The notes: generated from the sequence alone by a model not told the origin. DNA of 64,000 nucleotides from Casuarius casuarius (GCA_003342895.1 PTFA01000011.1:7899081-7963080); one strand, 5' to 3'. Shown: positions 13,106-27,619, counted from the first letter of the stretch. Program-made: numbers and translations.

Positions 13106-16100
13106 CTGGAAGGTGAGGTAAACTGAAGAAAACTGCAGATGTAGTTCACAGAATTCACATAATTAGTCCTCTGTTCTGGTACACTTACACTTTGGTAATG
13201 TTACTAGAGGTAGATAACCAAGGCAGTTATGACTGTGTTGGATACAGGATTCTATATGAGAAATTTCAGTTTTTATTGAAATTCAGTCTAGTTATATGTT
13301 TTATTTCATATTATTTGACAAATGTTATACATATCTCCCTATACTGTGAAGGGATGTTATATCTTAAAACAGAACTATAATAGGCCAATACTCAACAGCA
13401 GGAATTTTCAGATTTTGATTGCTCATTTTCTTAGTCATAATGTTTTCTCTCATGAAATAAATGAAGGCAAAGCATGCGCCAGGGGATTGCTAATTTTTCC
13501 TAAAGGCTCCAATCTAATTTTCTGAGCCTGTTTCATGCTACAATTATTAATGATTACAATATATTTTTTGCTGTTCTTTTTCTTAAAAATGTTAGTCTTT
13601 ATATTCGCAAAGACAAGTCATCATAATGCAAAAGTATGCTGCCATTTGTCATTACAGAGGACAACAGTTATATATTCTAGCAACTGTGTGTTTTGCTGTT
13701 GGTTTATGAGTATCAGGTGTATAGTCATATGCCATGCTGTCATCATTGTCATCAGGCTTGTCATCGTTGCATGACAAGAAAAATGCTCTTCACTTCAGTA
13801 ATATGCATGAATTCAAAGAGTGAAATACTACGTTCTGTGGGCTTTTTGTATCCATGTTCAAAATGTTGCAGCTGCTGTGAGAGAGCACCATAACAATACT
13901 TCAACACAGTTTCAGAAGTCTAATGAATTAGATTTTTCCTTGGCTCTGTTAAAAACACTGCATTCAGCAGTTTCAGCAGTGGCAGGCTCATCTAATTAAA
14001 TTAAGTGCCTTAGCCACCAGTGCCAACAACACTTTGTAAGGCTTATGTATTGAAGTTTTGCAATATTGTTAATCTGGCATGTGTCCCAAAGAAATGATCA
14101 TACACATTTTAGAGAACGACTATAAGCTGCAATAAATACTTGAGAGTCACCAAAGGTAGATGGCAGTTTTCTGCACTGTGGTGAGAGAGAGCAAATAGTA
14201 TGAAGAGTTTTCTAGGTTTCTACCTGGAGTATTTTTCTACATCTATCCAACAGAATTGCCCGATTAATATAAGGTCACATTTCACTGCTTTTATTCATCC
14301 TGAGCCATAGTCGCATTGTCTTAAGTGGAATTTTTCATGAAGTAAAGTGCCCTTCACTGCTACTGTAAAAGGAGGAATACATCTTTTTATTATCTCAAGT
14401 ATAAATGCACTTGGAAATGTGGACCCAGTTTATTTCACAAATATTCTCATGATTTTCAATTGGATGAGCTGTGAGGCAGGGCATTGCTTGGTTGCAGAAA
14501 GCTGAATGAAGCCCAGGATAGTCTGAATATGATTTTAAAAGTCCTTTGCTCTTTGTCTTGAAAAGATTTGCTATATTCACACCACTGTGTTTTTGTTTAG
14601 TTGATAGAACTATGTCTGTTTACACCAGCAAAGCAGCAGTCTAGCTTGCTCCAATTCTTTTGTATTTTTCATCTAAATGTAAGGAGAATGTAGTGAGTGG
14701 AAGTAGGAAAGTCCATTGGGGAGTGGAGAGAGGAGACCTGAAAGGGACAATATAACGTTAGAAAGTATGTCTTAGAGCCATATTAGCTTCAGCCTGTATT
14801 GCCTGTATATGAAGCATGAACAATAGCAACCAATTACACCTGTATGCATTCCAAAAAAGAAGGCAAAATATTTCTCTCTATACCGAACTTTTTGTCCAGG
14901 TTACCAAAGTCAAGCATTTTGAAGATTTTTGAGGATTAATCTGGCTGTTTTGAGAATGCAAATGTTTTGAGCAAGAATGTGGCAAAGACAGTTATCCTGA
15001 AGAAAAAAGTAATCCGTTTCCTTACACTGTGAAAGCATGAGCACTCTGTCAACCTTAGAGACACAGAAGACACCTGCTTCCTGAGAGCACAAAGGTGAGA
15101 TGAAGTCTAGAGGGACTAGAGGATGTGAGAAATGAGGTGGTAGAAAGGATGCAGCAGGTCTGTGGGGAATCCTAAATGTCAGCATTCAGCAATGAACCTT
15201 TAGATACCATCCTGAATTACAAAAAACAGACAGATAAATAAATGCTGGTGAGTCCAGGGTAAAATACCAGTCAGGAATAAAGGAGAAAAACAAAAACAAA
15301 ACAGCATGGTTGTTATAACATGGTCAACAGGGACAGAAAAGTACTAATGTCAAATATCAGTTATTTTCAGAGCACTTCATAATCAGCAAACAGCAATCAG
15401 AGGGTTAGTTTAAGATTTTGGTTAATGTCATGATCATGGAAAAACACAAACAAAGAATTAAGCAAAATTTCCAAAAAGAATGAACCTGAAAACTTTGTAA
15501 CTCTAGGTTTGTTTTAAAGAGGAACAGAAAAATTGTCTCCCATGAGTTAGTACTAGTTCTTTTTAGGATTATGTAAAGCAGTAATCTGAAATCACCTGAA
15601 ACTGGATAAAGGAGAAAGTGATTCAGAGAGTAGATTGACAGATTACTTTCTGCAGGTAGTTCAGTGAGAACTGGGCTTGTAATGTATCCTTTGTTGTACA
15701 CATAGTAGCAAATTAAAAGTGTTCAGGATATTTCTCGCTGTTACCAATTTGTTGCATTCAAATTACAGGGAGATTGCTTGAATGCCCACCGGTTATTGAA
15801 CTCAAATCTTTTCATGGGCAAAAGGTACTCAGCTCATACACAAAGCCAGATGATTTAATTTTAGATTAGTTAAAGTCTTAGTGGTCAAACCAAAGGATTA
15901 TTATTAGGCCAGTTAAAATGATACTAACACATATAGTTCAAATTGTCTACAATTAAAATTAACATACACAAACTTTCTTGTATCTACACCATTCCCTGCT
16001 CTTATGGCTCTCCCTGTCTCTTCCCCTCTGAGTCCTAAGGGCGATAGCTTTAGTCTGGGGTGGGGAGAGGTGTTAAGGTGAGTCTTCAGCATCTTGAGTC

Positions 16101-16643
16101 CTTCACCAGGAAAACTATGACGTTGATTTTTTTCCTCCCTCATTCTTGCATCTGTTTCTGTGTCTTTTTCTGTGTCTGTCATTTTTATGTGTTTACTAAC
16201 ATGTTCTAAACAGTTCTCTTTCTTCATTGGTTTCCAGTTCCACATTACATCCAAATTTATTATATATGGTGAGTTGTACATATGTTACATACTTGTTCTC
16301 TGTTCTCTTTATCATCCCTAAAGCTGGTTTCGCCCATTTCCCAAGTTTGCATTCCTTTAATGACAGTAACTGGCCATGGGTGAGTTGTTTATAGGCTTGG
16401 GGGTCTCAGTCTCATCCTGTGCCTGCCACTTTCAAGGCCCATGCAGTACTCCTAAGCTGATATCCCTGCACTCCAGCGTAACTACCTGCTATCACTACCT
16501 ATTAGTTACAGAAGTGAATATAGCTATAGGTGTTACACCACACTAGTGCACAAAAGCTGAAACAAAGTAGGTAATAGTCATAAGGTCTTTAGGCAACTGC
16601 TTTTAAAACATGATCAACGTCGTTTGGCAATTTATATTGCATT

Positions 16644-16683
16644 TGATAATTGGCATTGGCAAATGATAATTGGCATTGGCAAA
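16644..16683. repeat. Perfect 20-bp tandem duplication
   Basis: The unit tgataattggcattggcaaa is present twice in direct succession without mismatch. It also contains the shorter internal repeat 'ttggca'. This is a local duplication with no sign of coding role. Confidence 0.9.
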
Positions 16684-18812
16684 AGTGTGCCAAGGGCTGT
16701 TTAACAATCTAAGCTGTCTCTGGAGGTAGTGCAACATAAGGATCTGTAGGGGAGGACAGTTGGTGCAGAGGACCTGACATCAACATTATACATGTTTCAG
16801 GTAAGGGGAGGTCCTCTTCAGAAAGATTTCTGACTCAAGCCTTACTTTTTTTCTCTGCTTTCCTTATATTCAAGCATTAAACAGCATTCTATTTGTTTTC
16901 AGCTTGCTATGTTAGCTTTTTGTATTCCTTTTCTACAATAGCACTTTGCACCTTTGCTTTCAGATCTACTCTATTTCACCATCCGCATGCCCCTCCACAG
17001 GATCTGGCACTAAGTTGTAAAGTGTTTATTAATTTTATTGTTTAATGTGAAAAGCTGCAACATTAAAACTTCTGTGCCTGAGACATCAAACAAATACATT
17101 ACTGCAGGGTGAGAAAGTACCATGTGCTGGCAGATCCACAGTAAATATCCATTTGAGTGCTCTTTGCCTGTGGCAAATGCAACTTAATTTAACTTAGCAT
17201 GAAAGAAGGCTAAGAAAACTCAATTTATTTTGCATTTGCCATGGGCTAAGAGAATTCACAGCAGACAGTTGCTGCAGATCAGTGGCTATGTTTGTAAATG
17301 TGATCCTTTTGTCAGCTACGTTGGTATAAATCAGAGCACAATCAGGACAGGAATCTGTAATTCTGGTATTGCATAATATTGGAATTTCAGTAATCTATTA
17401 AGTCCTGCATCCTCTGGGAACCAAAAGAAATTGATGTGAAGAAAGAGAGATATGGAGAGATGCTGTCTGGGGTGGGCACTGCTTTTTTTTCCACCAGGGT
17501 CAGAATTTTCCCTAGAGTAGCTCTTATATTGCCAGTTAAGCATTAGGAAAAGAATATAAAAAGCAAAGATTTCATTTTTGACTTTTAAAGTAAAATTCTA
17601 GATTTATAAGGATCATGGGTGGGGTTACCTAAAGCCCAAAACTTTTCTCCATGGAAGTAAATGCAAATGTATCAGTGATATCGCTGTGAGTAAAGCTATG
17701 TTCTTGTTGGGTATCTGCTCCTTGGCTCCTGTAAGTTCAGTTCAGCTGTGTATAGACATTCATTTTAAATCTGCTCTTGAAATTGCAGCATTCTGGAGTG
17801 TGAAAATAGTGTAGTTGTTGCTTTTCTTGAGCACATCTGAACACAAAGTGTCTTTCCTAATAGGGAACATATTATATAGCCTATTCTATAGAAAAGCTCT
17901 AAAATGTATAGAATACATGATTTGGTGACAGATCAAGGGGCAAAAGTAAAACAAGAAAAAAAAGTGAATTTCCAGCTTCACTGAAACTAATGGCTGATTC
18001 TTAAGGATTTCAACAGGGAAAAAATGTCTCCCTTAAACTTCACGTAAAAATTGTGTTTTCCTAAAAGATTTTTTCTAGGGCAAGCATAGTGCAGGAGTCA
18101 CTGTGGAGTGTCTGACAACCACTGCCATTATAGGATGTCAAACTATATGTTCATAGTGGTGCTTTTCAGCCTTAGCATCTATTAATCAATATGGTTGTTA
18201 CAAGCTTTCTAAGCTGTATGTTATATAAGTGAGGAGTAGCATGACTCGGGCAACGTAACATGTCATGTTTGAAAAGCAGGGCTATGACATGCTGCTTTGC
18301 TTGCTGCCTCACAATTTTGCAGCCCATTCTGTTTTCCCTTGGGCCTTAAGTACTTGGTGACAGACTTGACAAAGCACTGCCTACAAGAACTCTGTTCTCT
18401 TTGGCCCTTTCAGGAATACATCTTGACACAGAAAGGTCTTAGTTTACATGGCAGATGCAGTCTATGCTATCCAGGCTTCAAGCCAATCAGACCCTAGCCT
18501 GTTCTAGTCCGGAAGTCAGAACAGAAGTGTTAATCCAAAATTACAAGACATACTAGGGTGCTGAGGATATTTTTTCGGACTCATTTTTATACTAGTAGAG
18601 CTTCTGGTTGACCCAGAAAATGGAAAAGAAAAAAAACAAAACACCTGTTTCCTCAGAGTACAGGCAGATGGAGGCCACGAAAGGGAGCTGCCTGCAAAAA
18701 CTATGTAGCTACACTGTGATTTGAGAGGTGCCTGAAATTACGGCCAGTGTTGTCTTCTGCTCCTTGTTAGACTGAAACTAGTCTTGTTTTGCAGCCTATT
18801 GACCACAGACCT

Positions 18813-18835
18813 GTGAGCTCAGACACTGAGCTCAC
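18813..18835. repeat. Perfect inverted repeat, 10-bp stem and 3-nt loop
   Basis: GTGAGCTCAG, a 3-base spacer ACA, then CTGAGCTCAC. The stem is perfect and each arm holds a GAGCTC hexamer. It could form a hairpin in single-stranded DNA or RNA or be a dimeric protein site. Nothing nearby supports a terminator or RNA gene. Confidence 0.85.
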
Positions 18836-20084
18836 TGTTGGCTGAAGGCACTCCAGACATCTGAGGTTCCTGGGTCCCTCCTGGAAGAGGGTCAGTTAGA
18901 TACAGTGCTTTAAATGGATCTCTTATTCCTGGAGGAATAACACACAGTGTGCTTGTTAGCTTTACTCCAGGCTAAATGGAGAAAATACAAATCTGATCTG
19001 AGCCAAGGAGAAGAGTGAGTACTTGATTACAAAGTTGACAAAAAAGTTGCAAGAGGTGATGAGATGCGATCTCAGAGGGGTTCTGATTTTCAGATGGATT
19101 TTCGAGCAGTAACTTGAGACGCCTGAGGTATATTCTTGGCTGAATAAACAGAAGAAATGACTCAGCTTCAGACATTGGTGGTTGCTAACAAGAACAAGAA
19201 GTATCCTCTGGGAACCTGTCTGTTAAATTTTACTCAGAAGATACCTAGTTTATTCTCAATGCAAAGGAAGCACCAGAATGTGCAGGAAGGGCTTTCAATT
19301 TCCGTTTTAATTTGTATGTGTCTGTACTTAAATTTTCATCCCCTTCTGAAAGACTATGGGAATGCAAATGGAACTTCCTCACATCTGTGAGATGAATCCC
19401 CTTTGATACTGAAGTTTTTGGGGGATGTTGTTTTTCCACTTTCTTCCTCACCACAGCTACATTTCAGCTACAGCTACCTTCACAGACATCAAAAGCAACA
19501 CTATCAATCAAAATCTTTTAGCTTTGCAGCCTGTAACAAATCACATATCAGAGATGGAGTCTGTTGTGTAACAATTTGAATTGTCTTTTGGTTTGTTATC
19601 TCGTTTTGGTGACCATATGTGAAACATAATAAAAGAGATTTCAGGTAAGAGGACGTTTTGGCTAATCACATTCTTTGTCTGCATAATAATAGTTTTTCAC
19701 TTCTCTTTGTTGTACTCCCTGTGCAACACTAGCTATGATGCTTAAACATAGAACAAACTTTCAGATTAACTGATAATCCTCATCTATCTGAACAGATGCA
19801 TTCAAGCATTAGATAATATCTGTCTCTGCTGTAATCATATTGCATATAGAGTATTAGAGATTGAAGAACATTTCAAATACAAGGAATGAAAAGCTGATAA
19901 GGCTTGAGAGAGACAGAGAGATTAAGGACATGAAAAATGTTCCCTGGCTTCAGAGATGATAGGCAACTTACTTTTAGGGCACCATCACACAGTAATGTGT
20001 CCACACTATGTCTGGATCAAAGTTGGCTCAATTCCTGCCAGCTCAGAGAGTGGGCAAAGCTGGTTCAACCAATTCCATCTAAGC

Positions 20085-20160
20085 CTTAGATGTGCAGCAT
20101 GCTTTTAATCTCTCTGCCTTTCAATTTCTTCATCTGTATAAGGAAAGCATTACATCCATA
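20085..20160 (+). repeat. MIR-like SINE core remnant
   Basis: The segment 'cttttaatctctctgccttt' followed by 'caatttcttcatctgtataagg' closely follows the MIR core 'cttaacctctctgtgcctcagtttcctcatctgtaaaatgg'. The copy is short and diverged, with neither end preserved. Confidence 0.6.
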
Positions 20161-21814
20161 AAAAATCCTGAATATGCACTATTTCGTAGCCAAATATTCA
20201 TTGCAAATGATTGTCCTATCCAAGAAAGAGGAGCTATATGCTAGACTGTAGAGTCACAGTCATTTTTTTCTGTCTCTTTTTGCTACTATTAAGTTCATCA
20301 TTCAGAGTGTTACAGCTTCTACAGGACATAGACAGTCCCCTGAGACTGGAACTTCCACAAACAAATGTTTAGGGCACTTTCCTGGACAGAGAAATGTAAG
20401 TTTGCCTTTCCTCTAGCAAAAAGAATTGTTGACTGAGATACCCTACATCACGGTGTGAGCAGTATTTGTCGTTTGAAATGAAGGGCTGGTTGGGAACATA
20501 ATACTATGACAGGGTTGGAGGCTGCAGATGGAGAGAAATGCCTTACTACAATTGAATTAGAAGTCCAGAGGGGAGAAAAATTTGAAGTAAATTTCACTAT
20601 CTCAAGTTTTCTATTGGAAGCCAGGAGAGAGGTTTCCCTTATTTCAGATTGTTTTTGTGGATTCCTTCTTATTCACCATTCTTATTCAATCTCTTCAAGT
20701 AGTCTTAAAGGGCTCATGATGCAAGCCTAGGCATATAACTTGGAAGTTATCTTAAATCAAGGTTTAAGGCAGTCTAACTACAATGATGAAATTCTTTGGT
20801 GGCTGCAAAGTGAGGGAAGGTCTAAGTATTTTATGTTTTCTACATACACTTCTGATACAGAAGTCTCTGATAAAGCCAGGATACTGATGAGATGGTATTC
20901 AAACCTGATCTTGTCTCATTATTCTTGTGTACCTAGCTAGGAGAAATAGGTAAAATGCAGTTGCTGGTCTCTAATAACTACCTTAGCAGGTCTGAGGAGC
21001 AACAGTGAAGAGACAGTAGCCATAGCAAAATAAGTTTTTCAAAAATGTGAGAGAAATGGCAACCAGACCTGAAATGACCAATTTGAAAACACAAAGTAAA
21101 GCATAACCCCTTCTCGGCAGGAATCAGAGGTGATACCTAGGGTACACCTGGTGTATGATATCCAGGATGCCTAATAACAGAATGTAGATTCTGCTTAATC
21201 CACATTTCTGCAAGCATCTCCATAACAACTATTTAAAGTTGGCTTTTGTATAGGCGGATGGAAAGACACACTTCCATCCTTCTTCTCCCTTCCTCACAGT
21301 CTCCATTTTTATCATCTTATTCTCATGTATTATCATTTTCTGGAACAATCATGGAACTAAAAGCAAAGATTGGTCATGTATGTATATTTTCATATATGTA
21401 TTACATGATTTCAGCAGTAAAAAGACAATTTTTCGCTTCTTGTCTGAAGATGCTCTGCCCATGGCAAACTGTCACAGCTATGCTCAATAGCATAATTTTC
21501 TCCAGTGACCCACATCGAAGTGAAAGTGGAGTTCTAAATTAAACTTTCTATGTTAATATGAGTTTTATCCAGCTAGTCCCCAGAGTGAAGATGATGAGGG
21601 AAGGAGAAAGGAAGAGGCAGGGGACAGACTGTTCCTTGGGGAATGATCAGTAAAGTTTCCTGCATCACTGTTCCTATTCAGGTAGACATGATGAAAAGCT
21701 CTGCACCTCTTTATTTGTGCATTTCATTCTAAACTTCTTCCAGAAGTCCTTCACAAACTTTGTCCCTGCCAAATAAGACAGGCATAGGTTTATGTTGTGA
21801 TTTAAGAGATCAAC
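20161..21814. other. Unassigned DNA
   Basis: No gene or recognised repeat. Plus-strand frames at 20506-20730, 20740-20940 and 21246-21542 (98 codons) lie close together, but their translations show no domain, no shared theme and no convincing splice context. I treat them as chance. Confidence 0.55.
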
Positions 21815-21935
21815 TAATTATATTATTACTATTAACCATTATTATGTTTTTTGCCTACACAACAACCAAGAGCAATATTTCACTGTGCTAAGCAGGCATT
21901 GCACAAACACACATTGCATATTTCATGCCTTGAAT
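21815..21935 (+). repeat. Possible MIR/L2-like repeat remnant
   Basis: A degenerate 'attattacta...ccattattatg' stretch leads into 'cactgtgctaagcaggcatt' and 'gcacaaacacacattgca'. This resembles the 'tgtgctaggcactgtacaaacacat' segment of old amniote interspersed repeats. Assigned by eye; the exact family is uncertain. Confidence 0.45.
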
Positions 21936-22006
21936 AGCCAAATAATGACTCAGTTGTAAAACTATGAAATGCAGCAAGATATTATAAGAAGCTGAGAATG
22001 GAAGAT

Positions 22007-22031
22007 ATTTATTTATTTGTTTATTTATTTT
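22007..22031. repeat. ATTT tetranucleotide microsatellite
   Basis: About six units of (attt) with one g interruption. It is a short, imperfect simple repeat. Confidence 0.8.
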
Positions 22032-23786
22032 CTAAAGTAATAAAACATTCTGACTGAGCAGTGCCAGCATGTTCTCTGACACTGTTTAGGTCCCATCTAA
22101 CCCAATGGATCCAGGAGGACCTCAGTTTTCAAAAAAAGTAAATAGCCACAGCTCACTGTAGGTTACCAGTCTGAAAAATCTGGGTATAAGGGGCACATAG
22201 TGGTATACAGTTACTGAACTCAATTGCAGCCTCTGAGAGCTTATATTAAGACTGCAGAATAAACTAAAATATAAATTCTGACATTCTTTTCTTCAGAGGT
22301 CAACCTTAATTAAAGAATTATTTTGTTTGTCTTTCCTATGTAAATTTTCATTATTATTCAGCTTAGCTTTTTATTTATATTGTAATCAGAGTTACACGAA
22401 AAGAGCTTCAAGTAGTTAGTCATTAAAATTAATTAATGATCACTGATGATCCAACAATTAATAGATTTAATTAAAATAAGCTACCTTGAGCATCAGGTAT
22501 GTACCAGACAGGTATGTACACTGAACTATGAGCATTAGAACAGTGTATTACATAGTATTACTGAGAAAACCTCTTCTTTCTTTATATTAATAGAAATAAT
22601 TGAAATCAAATAAAACTATTATTCTGATGCTAACCCAATGTCATTATAGCATTGAAATAAAAGTTGTCCACCCATCTTTAAACACATGAAAAACTACGTG
22701 TCTCCAGTCTGAGGAATACTATGGTCAAAGAGCCAGAAGAACAATACCCTCACTTTCTTTAAAAGAGAAAGTAACATTTGTATTTGATTCATAACACCTT
22801 CACATGGGGGAAAAAAAGATGGTGAAGTGTTAATATGTGTAAATACATGACAGATAAAAAAGGAGACAAATTACAAAAACAGTAAGCATATATGCAAATG
22901 TTAAATACCAGTAGTGTTAATTTGGGAGCCAATTTTCAAATATACGTACAACATGAATAGCATATATCTGTATTTAGGCTTTCCAGACATTCAAATGCTC
23001 ATTCAGGAAAGGCATCTGTACTTGCATGCATGAGTGGAAGGTTTAGGAAAATAAAAATTCACACTATAGCTATCCCACTTTGTATTATATTCCTTATTGT
23101 ATTAGCTATTGCTGTATTATTTGTGTTCCTTGTGCTGGTTCATAGCAAAATCCCTAACTTAGGCTCATGAACAGAGTCAGGAAGGATCTAACTGAGTTTA
23201 GTATTCTACGGGAAGTTGTACTTAAGACAGTGATTCACTTGGATTTTTTTTTAATTATTTCATATTTTTTGGTTGGAAGGCAAGGGGGATAGTATGTGAC
23301 AACAGTCATGCCAGTTACAGTAGGTAAGATTCATAAAAGGAAAAGTTCTGTAATGCTTTCCAGTGTTTAAGATACTGAATGTCTTTATCACCTCAGAAAA
23401 TTATCTGTATAGATGTCTTATCACTTGACAATGCTTTGTTCCCTGATTTCCCACACTTGATTTTCAGTTCAGTGGCTGATTTTGGATTTGACAAAGCTAT
23501 ATTTTAAATCAAATATTTCAAGTGAAAAATTATTTTTCTTCTTTTCTGGAGCTGAGATGTTACTCATGATGTCAAGTAAATGAAAATTTAGCTCCTGTCA
23601 GTGGCATTTCTGTTCCCTCTCTCTCTTTTGGATTAGACTACTAGATCATCTGAGCTCCTTATTTCTCATGCGTTTGTGAAATAGAGAGCTTGATAGCTAA
23701 GATTCTACTGTAATTACTACAACTTCCACTAGCTTGAGACAGTAGTTATTTTAAACCTTGTTGCATCTACATGGATCTGTATCTAG

Positions 23787-23875
23787 ACATACATATATAA
23801 ATGTGGATACATACATACACATGTACATACATACACATATAAATATGGATACATATAAATGGATGAATGCATATT
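23787..23875. repeat. Degenerate CATA/TATA microsatellite
   Basis: Repeated 'acatacata', 'catataaat' and 'ggatacat' words make a degenerate tetranucleotide tract with an internal near-duplicate (atataaatgtggatacata and atataaatatggatacata). Confidence 0.75.
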
Positions 23876-26800
23876 CATTTTTCACAGCTATGCTTTTAAA
23901 CTCCTTGCATTAGTATTTCAGTATGTCAGAATTACTGAAATATTTGTTCCTATAACACCCTTGAGAAGTAGGAAAATAGGAAAGCACTGATTCTGTTTTT
24001 AAGAAATGGCAAAAAAAGTAGAGAGATTGAGAGGGGAAACTAATCTTCTTAGGTTATCTCAGCAGTCAATGGAAAGGGGGAGATAGAGAGAGAGAGAAAT
24101 TGCACATAAGGTGCTCAGCTTAGACATGGGTCTAGAAGGCCGTTTGCCTGGCAAGAGCGACCCTTAATCTTCTAAGATATGTTTGGGGAGTGACTACTCT
24201 CTAAAGCTGCTTGCACAGAGGAAAGGCTATAGTAAGGAAGCACTTTTTGACCTGGGTATCAAGTAAGGTTTGCAGCCACTGGACCACCCTTTTTGTCTGT
24301 AGCTGTAATAACCAAATAACTGTAATGAGTAATATCATAGCTGATGCCTGTCCGGTGAAATAACCAGAATTTGTCATATCAAATGGCATTAGTCTAACCT
24401 CTGTTACTGCTGCCTGTTGTTACTGCCTGCTTGCTGTGACTGAGTTCACAAATACTTTTTAGTCACGATAGTTTTTTGTCAGCACTGGTTGATGATCCTT
24501 TTCAAACCAGATACAGCATGCCTTTTGCAAACATCGTCTATAAAATTGAACTACTGCTTGTCTCTATCGATTCCCTTTTGTGGAGCATATATAAAATGTA
24601 CAAAGGAAGAGCTATAAGGACAGTTCTCTCATTGCTATCAAACTGATTTGATGAACTCTCTGTTTCTCTACCTGACCACACCACCAACTTAATCCATGCC
24701 AGCACTGCTGGGTCACATCAGTTGCTTTTGATCATGAAAGATGATTGAAGTCTTCCATTTGGTTGCCATCAACAAATTTTCCCAATGACTTAAATGGGAT
24801 TTGGCTCAGGACCTCACGGACTACAGCTGGCAAATGGCAAAGAGGTCTGCAGGGATGTGGAGATGTGTAAAGGAGCTGGCATTGACCAGGTAGGGGAAAT
24901 CTGGAGATATGAGGTTGGGCAGACAGCAGAGACAGAGCAGAGCTGTCCTCATTGATGTGTCCCTAGGCATGACTGCAGAATCTGTCCAGCAAGAGAGAAC
25001 AGCTGCTGCCACAGCAGGATCCACAATTACTGGCCAACAAACTCGCTAAATCATTGCACAGGATGCCAGCAATTACAGATGTATCATCTCCAGCAACTTG
25101 AGAGTCCCACAGCATTTAAGAGCTTGTCTTTGCAAAGTTTAGGAGAGATTATGCCTTGTAAAACCAACAGGCACTCTTGGATTTCTCCATGTCACTTCAA
25201 AACTAGTGTCTGTGGAGTCTTTAGACTTTCTTGCTTTTCAGAGTAGGATCCTTCCAAGCGGGTTCTCCATTTGCCTCTGACAGACAAGGCTTCTGGAAAT
25301 AGGATGTGCTGCTGTGTCTGGGGAGGAAATTAATTAATGATGGAGGATTTAATGGCACTAAATACAGATTGAAACACACTTTGAGTATCGTTTTGGGTTT
25401 TACAGAAGTGATTAAAGTCTAGACTGTATATAACCCTCCCTGCTTCATGAAAATCATGGAGAAAAGCATTATTCCTTGAAAGACACTGTAACATAGGAAT
25501 ATATATTTTTTTTAATCAATGAAATAGTCATTAATAGGCCAGTTGTCTATCCTGCTTTAAATGCTTCGTGTTCTAACATATTCATGAGTTTTTTCCCCCC
25601 TTACAACTAAAAAATTTCTTAATTGATACATTAGAAATATCTTTAGATAATTTAAGACACATTATTAGCTTTAATATACTGCAGAAGTAGAAGTTCATTT
25701 TAAATGGATACATTTTTGAATTGGGATTGGACTGTTTAACTGAAAGCAGCTTTCAGTAACAAATATTATTTTCATGAGTCTTTTTCCTAATTGTGATAGA
25801 ATGAGATATGGCAGCAAAATTTGTAAGTGGCCAAATATTTCAGGAAACATAAATCCCATTTAGAGATATGACATATACCATTATATATAATGTTACTCCC
25901 AGACTCCAGTATTGAGAATAAAGATCCCATCTGCAAATGATTTGTATACCTTTGGGTAGGCCTAATTAAGAGATGGTGTGTATATCATATGTTTTGGCCA
26001 CAGTCAAACTTTTTCTTGCAGAAATTATACTCTTTAAATACAGTCTGCTGCTCTGCTACATCTAAAGAAGCAAGTCCAACATTTAAATTGTAGAAGTTAC
26101 TAAATATATGGACATTGGGAAGATAGGTATTTATAACTTTAAAATATTTTCAAGGCCTCATTCTTATAATGTAGTTGAATAGCAGAAGTTCTTTTCTTTC
26201 TGCAGAGACTGTTGGGTTTTACACAGGCAACAGGAACCAGATTTCATTTCTTGGTGTATTTTAAAAGAAATGTTTGTAGAGTGTCTACTATTTTCATAGC
26301 AATCTACTCAGCAGAAATTACTCCTGCTGATGCCACACACCATTTGAGTGGTTTATTGAATCACTGAACTTAATCTGGAATTCATTTCCACAATTATTTA
26401 TACATGTATTTATTTTTTTTTTTGCATAACACAAACTGCTGGTCTTATCAACCTGACGTTTACTTTCCCTCCTTTCCCTACTGCAGAATGAGTGGAAATC
26501 ACTCAGATACTTTGAGTTGATGTGTCATATTACTAGACATTAAAAAAAAAAATCTTTAAAAACACTCTGAAATTGAAAAGTCAGCTCTTATTAGAGCCAA
26601 CACAGATACCTATCTCACTATCACATCACTATAGACAACATTTGTCAAAACTTAGGAAATCTATCAGAATGTAACCATTCAAGTATTTATACGTCTGTCT
26701 AGTGAACACCTGTTTTACAGCAAGTGAGACTACTTGTATTAGGGAAGTTGTACACTTGTAAAGTGCTTGCAGAATTTGGATATGCTTTATAGGTCAATGA

Positions 26801-27619
26801 AAACATTATTTTTTGATGCATCTGTTGTAACAATAGGTCATGCATTACCACCCTGAACCATTCCTTCTTGTTATGCTTCATCTCCCTTCAACTGTAAACG
26901 TGTGTACTGACATTTCTTCCTTCTCAGGGAAGACCAAAAGTTTCCCATTGAATACAGCAGAATTCAGTATAATTCTTTATGGAACGATACAGATGTTAGT
27001 TCTTCACAATGTAGGTGTATATTGTGAAGCTGGAAAGAAGATCAGATTTGTAGCTTAGAGAAAAGTACTGATGCCCCTCAGCTGTTTCTCAGGTCATTAC
27101 TCCCATCCAAATAAAAGTACTATGAGCTAGTCCAAGAAAGGACCCTCGGGCCTAAAATTGTGCTCATATTTGGTCTCTAATACCTAACCTCCCAGACTAA
27201 CTGCTGTATTCAACTCATAGGTGTTGAATATAAAATATAGGAACTGGTTTAGCAGAGGAGACCAAACTCAGGTCTTCTCTTCACTGGGATGAGAAAACCT
27301 CTGGGTTAGAGAGTCAGTCTCAGGTTCTGTCTCTGGCTCGCTGGTTCTTGAATTTTCTTCTCTGGAATGCTTTAAAAAAGGTGGAAAGTTATCTTACCAG
27401 TGGATTTAGCCCACACTCAGTTACCTCTAAGAAAATAAGACCTTTGAGTCTGAATCTGGTCTTCAGCTTTTAGTTGGTAGAATAATGATTGATTCGTTGC
27501 AATGTAGAGACCCATCAGCCAAGTTTAAAAAAATGTTATTGCTGATAGGTCTTTAAAAGAAAGGGCTTCTCAGCTCTGGATTTCAAATGAACAAAGGGGG
27601 TCTCCTGATTCAATGCATC

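Larger units (their letters stand above)
13106..20084. other. Unassigned AT-rich DNA
   Basis: No gene is supported. It contains a perfect 20-bp tandem duplication at 16644-16683, a perfect 10-bp hairpin at 18813-18835, and a short degenerate (gtcatc) cluster near 13737-13772. The longest frame is 122 codons on the minus strand (15913-16281). It is rich in Lys, Glu, Asp and Thr in its middle (around residues 30-55), has no domain I recognise and is of chance length. Confidence 0.55.
21936..27619. other. Unassigned AT-rich DNA with simple repeats
   Basis: No gene is supported. It contains an ATTT tetranucleotide tract (22007-22031), a CATA-rich microsatellite (23787-23875) and a short GA tract near 24085-24100. 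The minus-strand frames at 24201-24389 and 24821-25024 and the opposing frames around 26700-27058 show no recognisable protein. Confidence 0.55.

Noticed and set aside
15913..16281. 122-codon minus-strand frame, Lys/Glu/Thr-rich
   Set aside because: No domain or splice context. By my rough estimate, assuming about 37% GC, one or two stop-free runs of this length are expected by chance in six frames of 64 kb.
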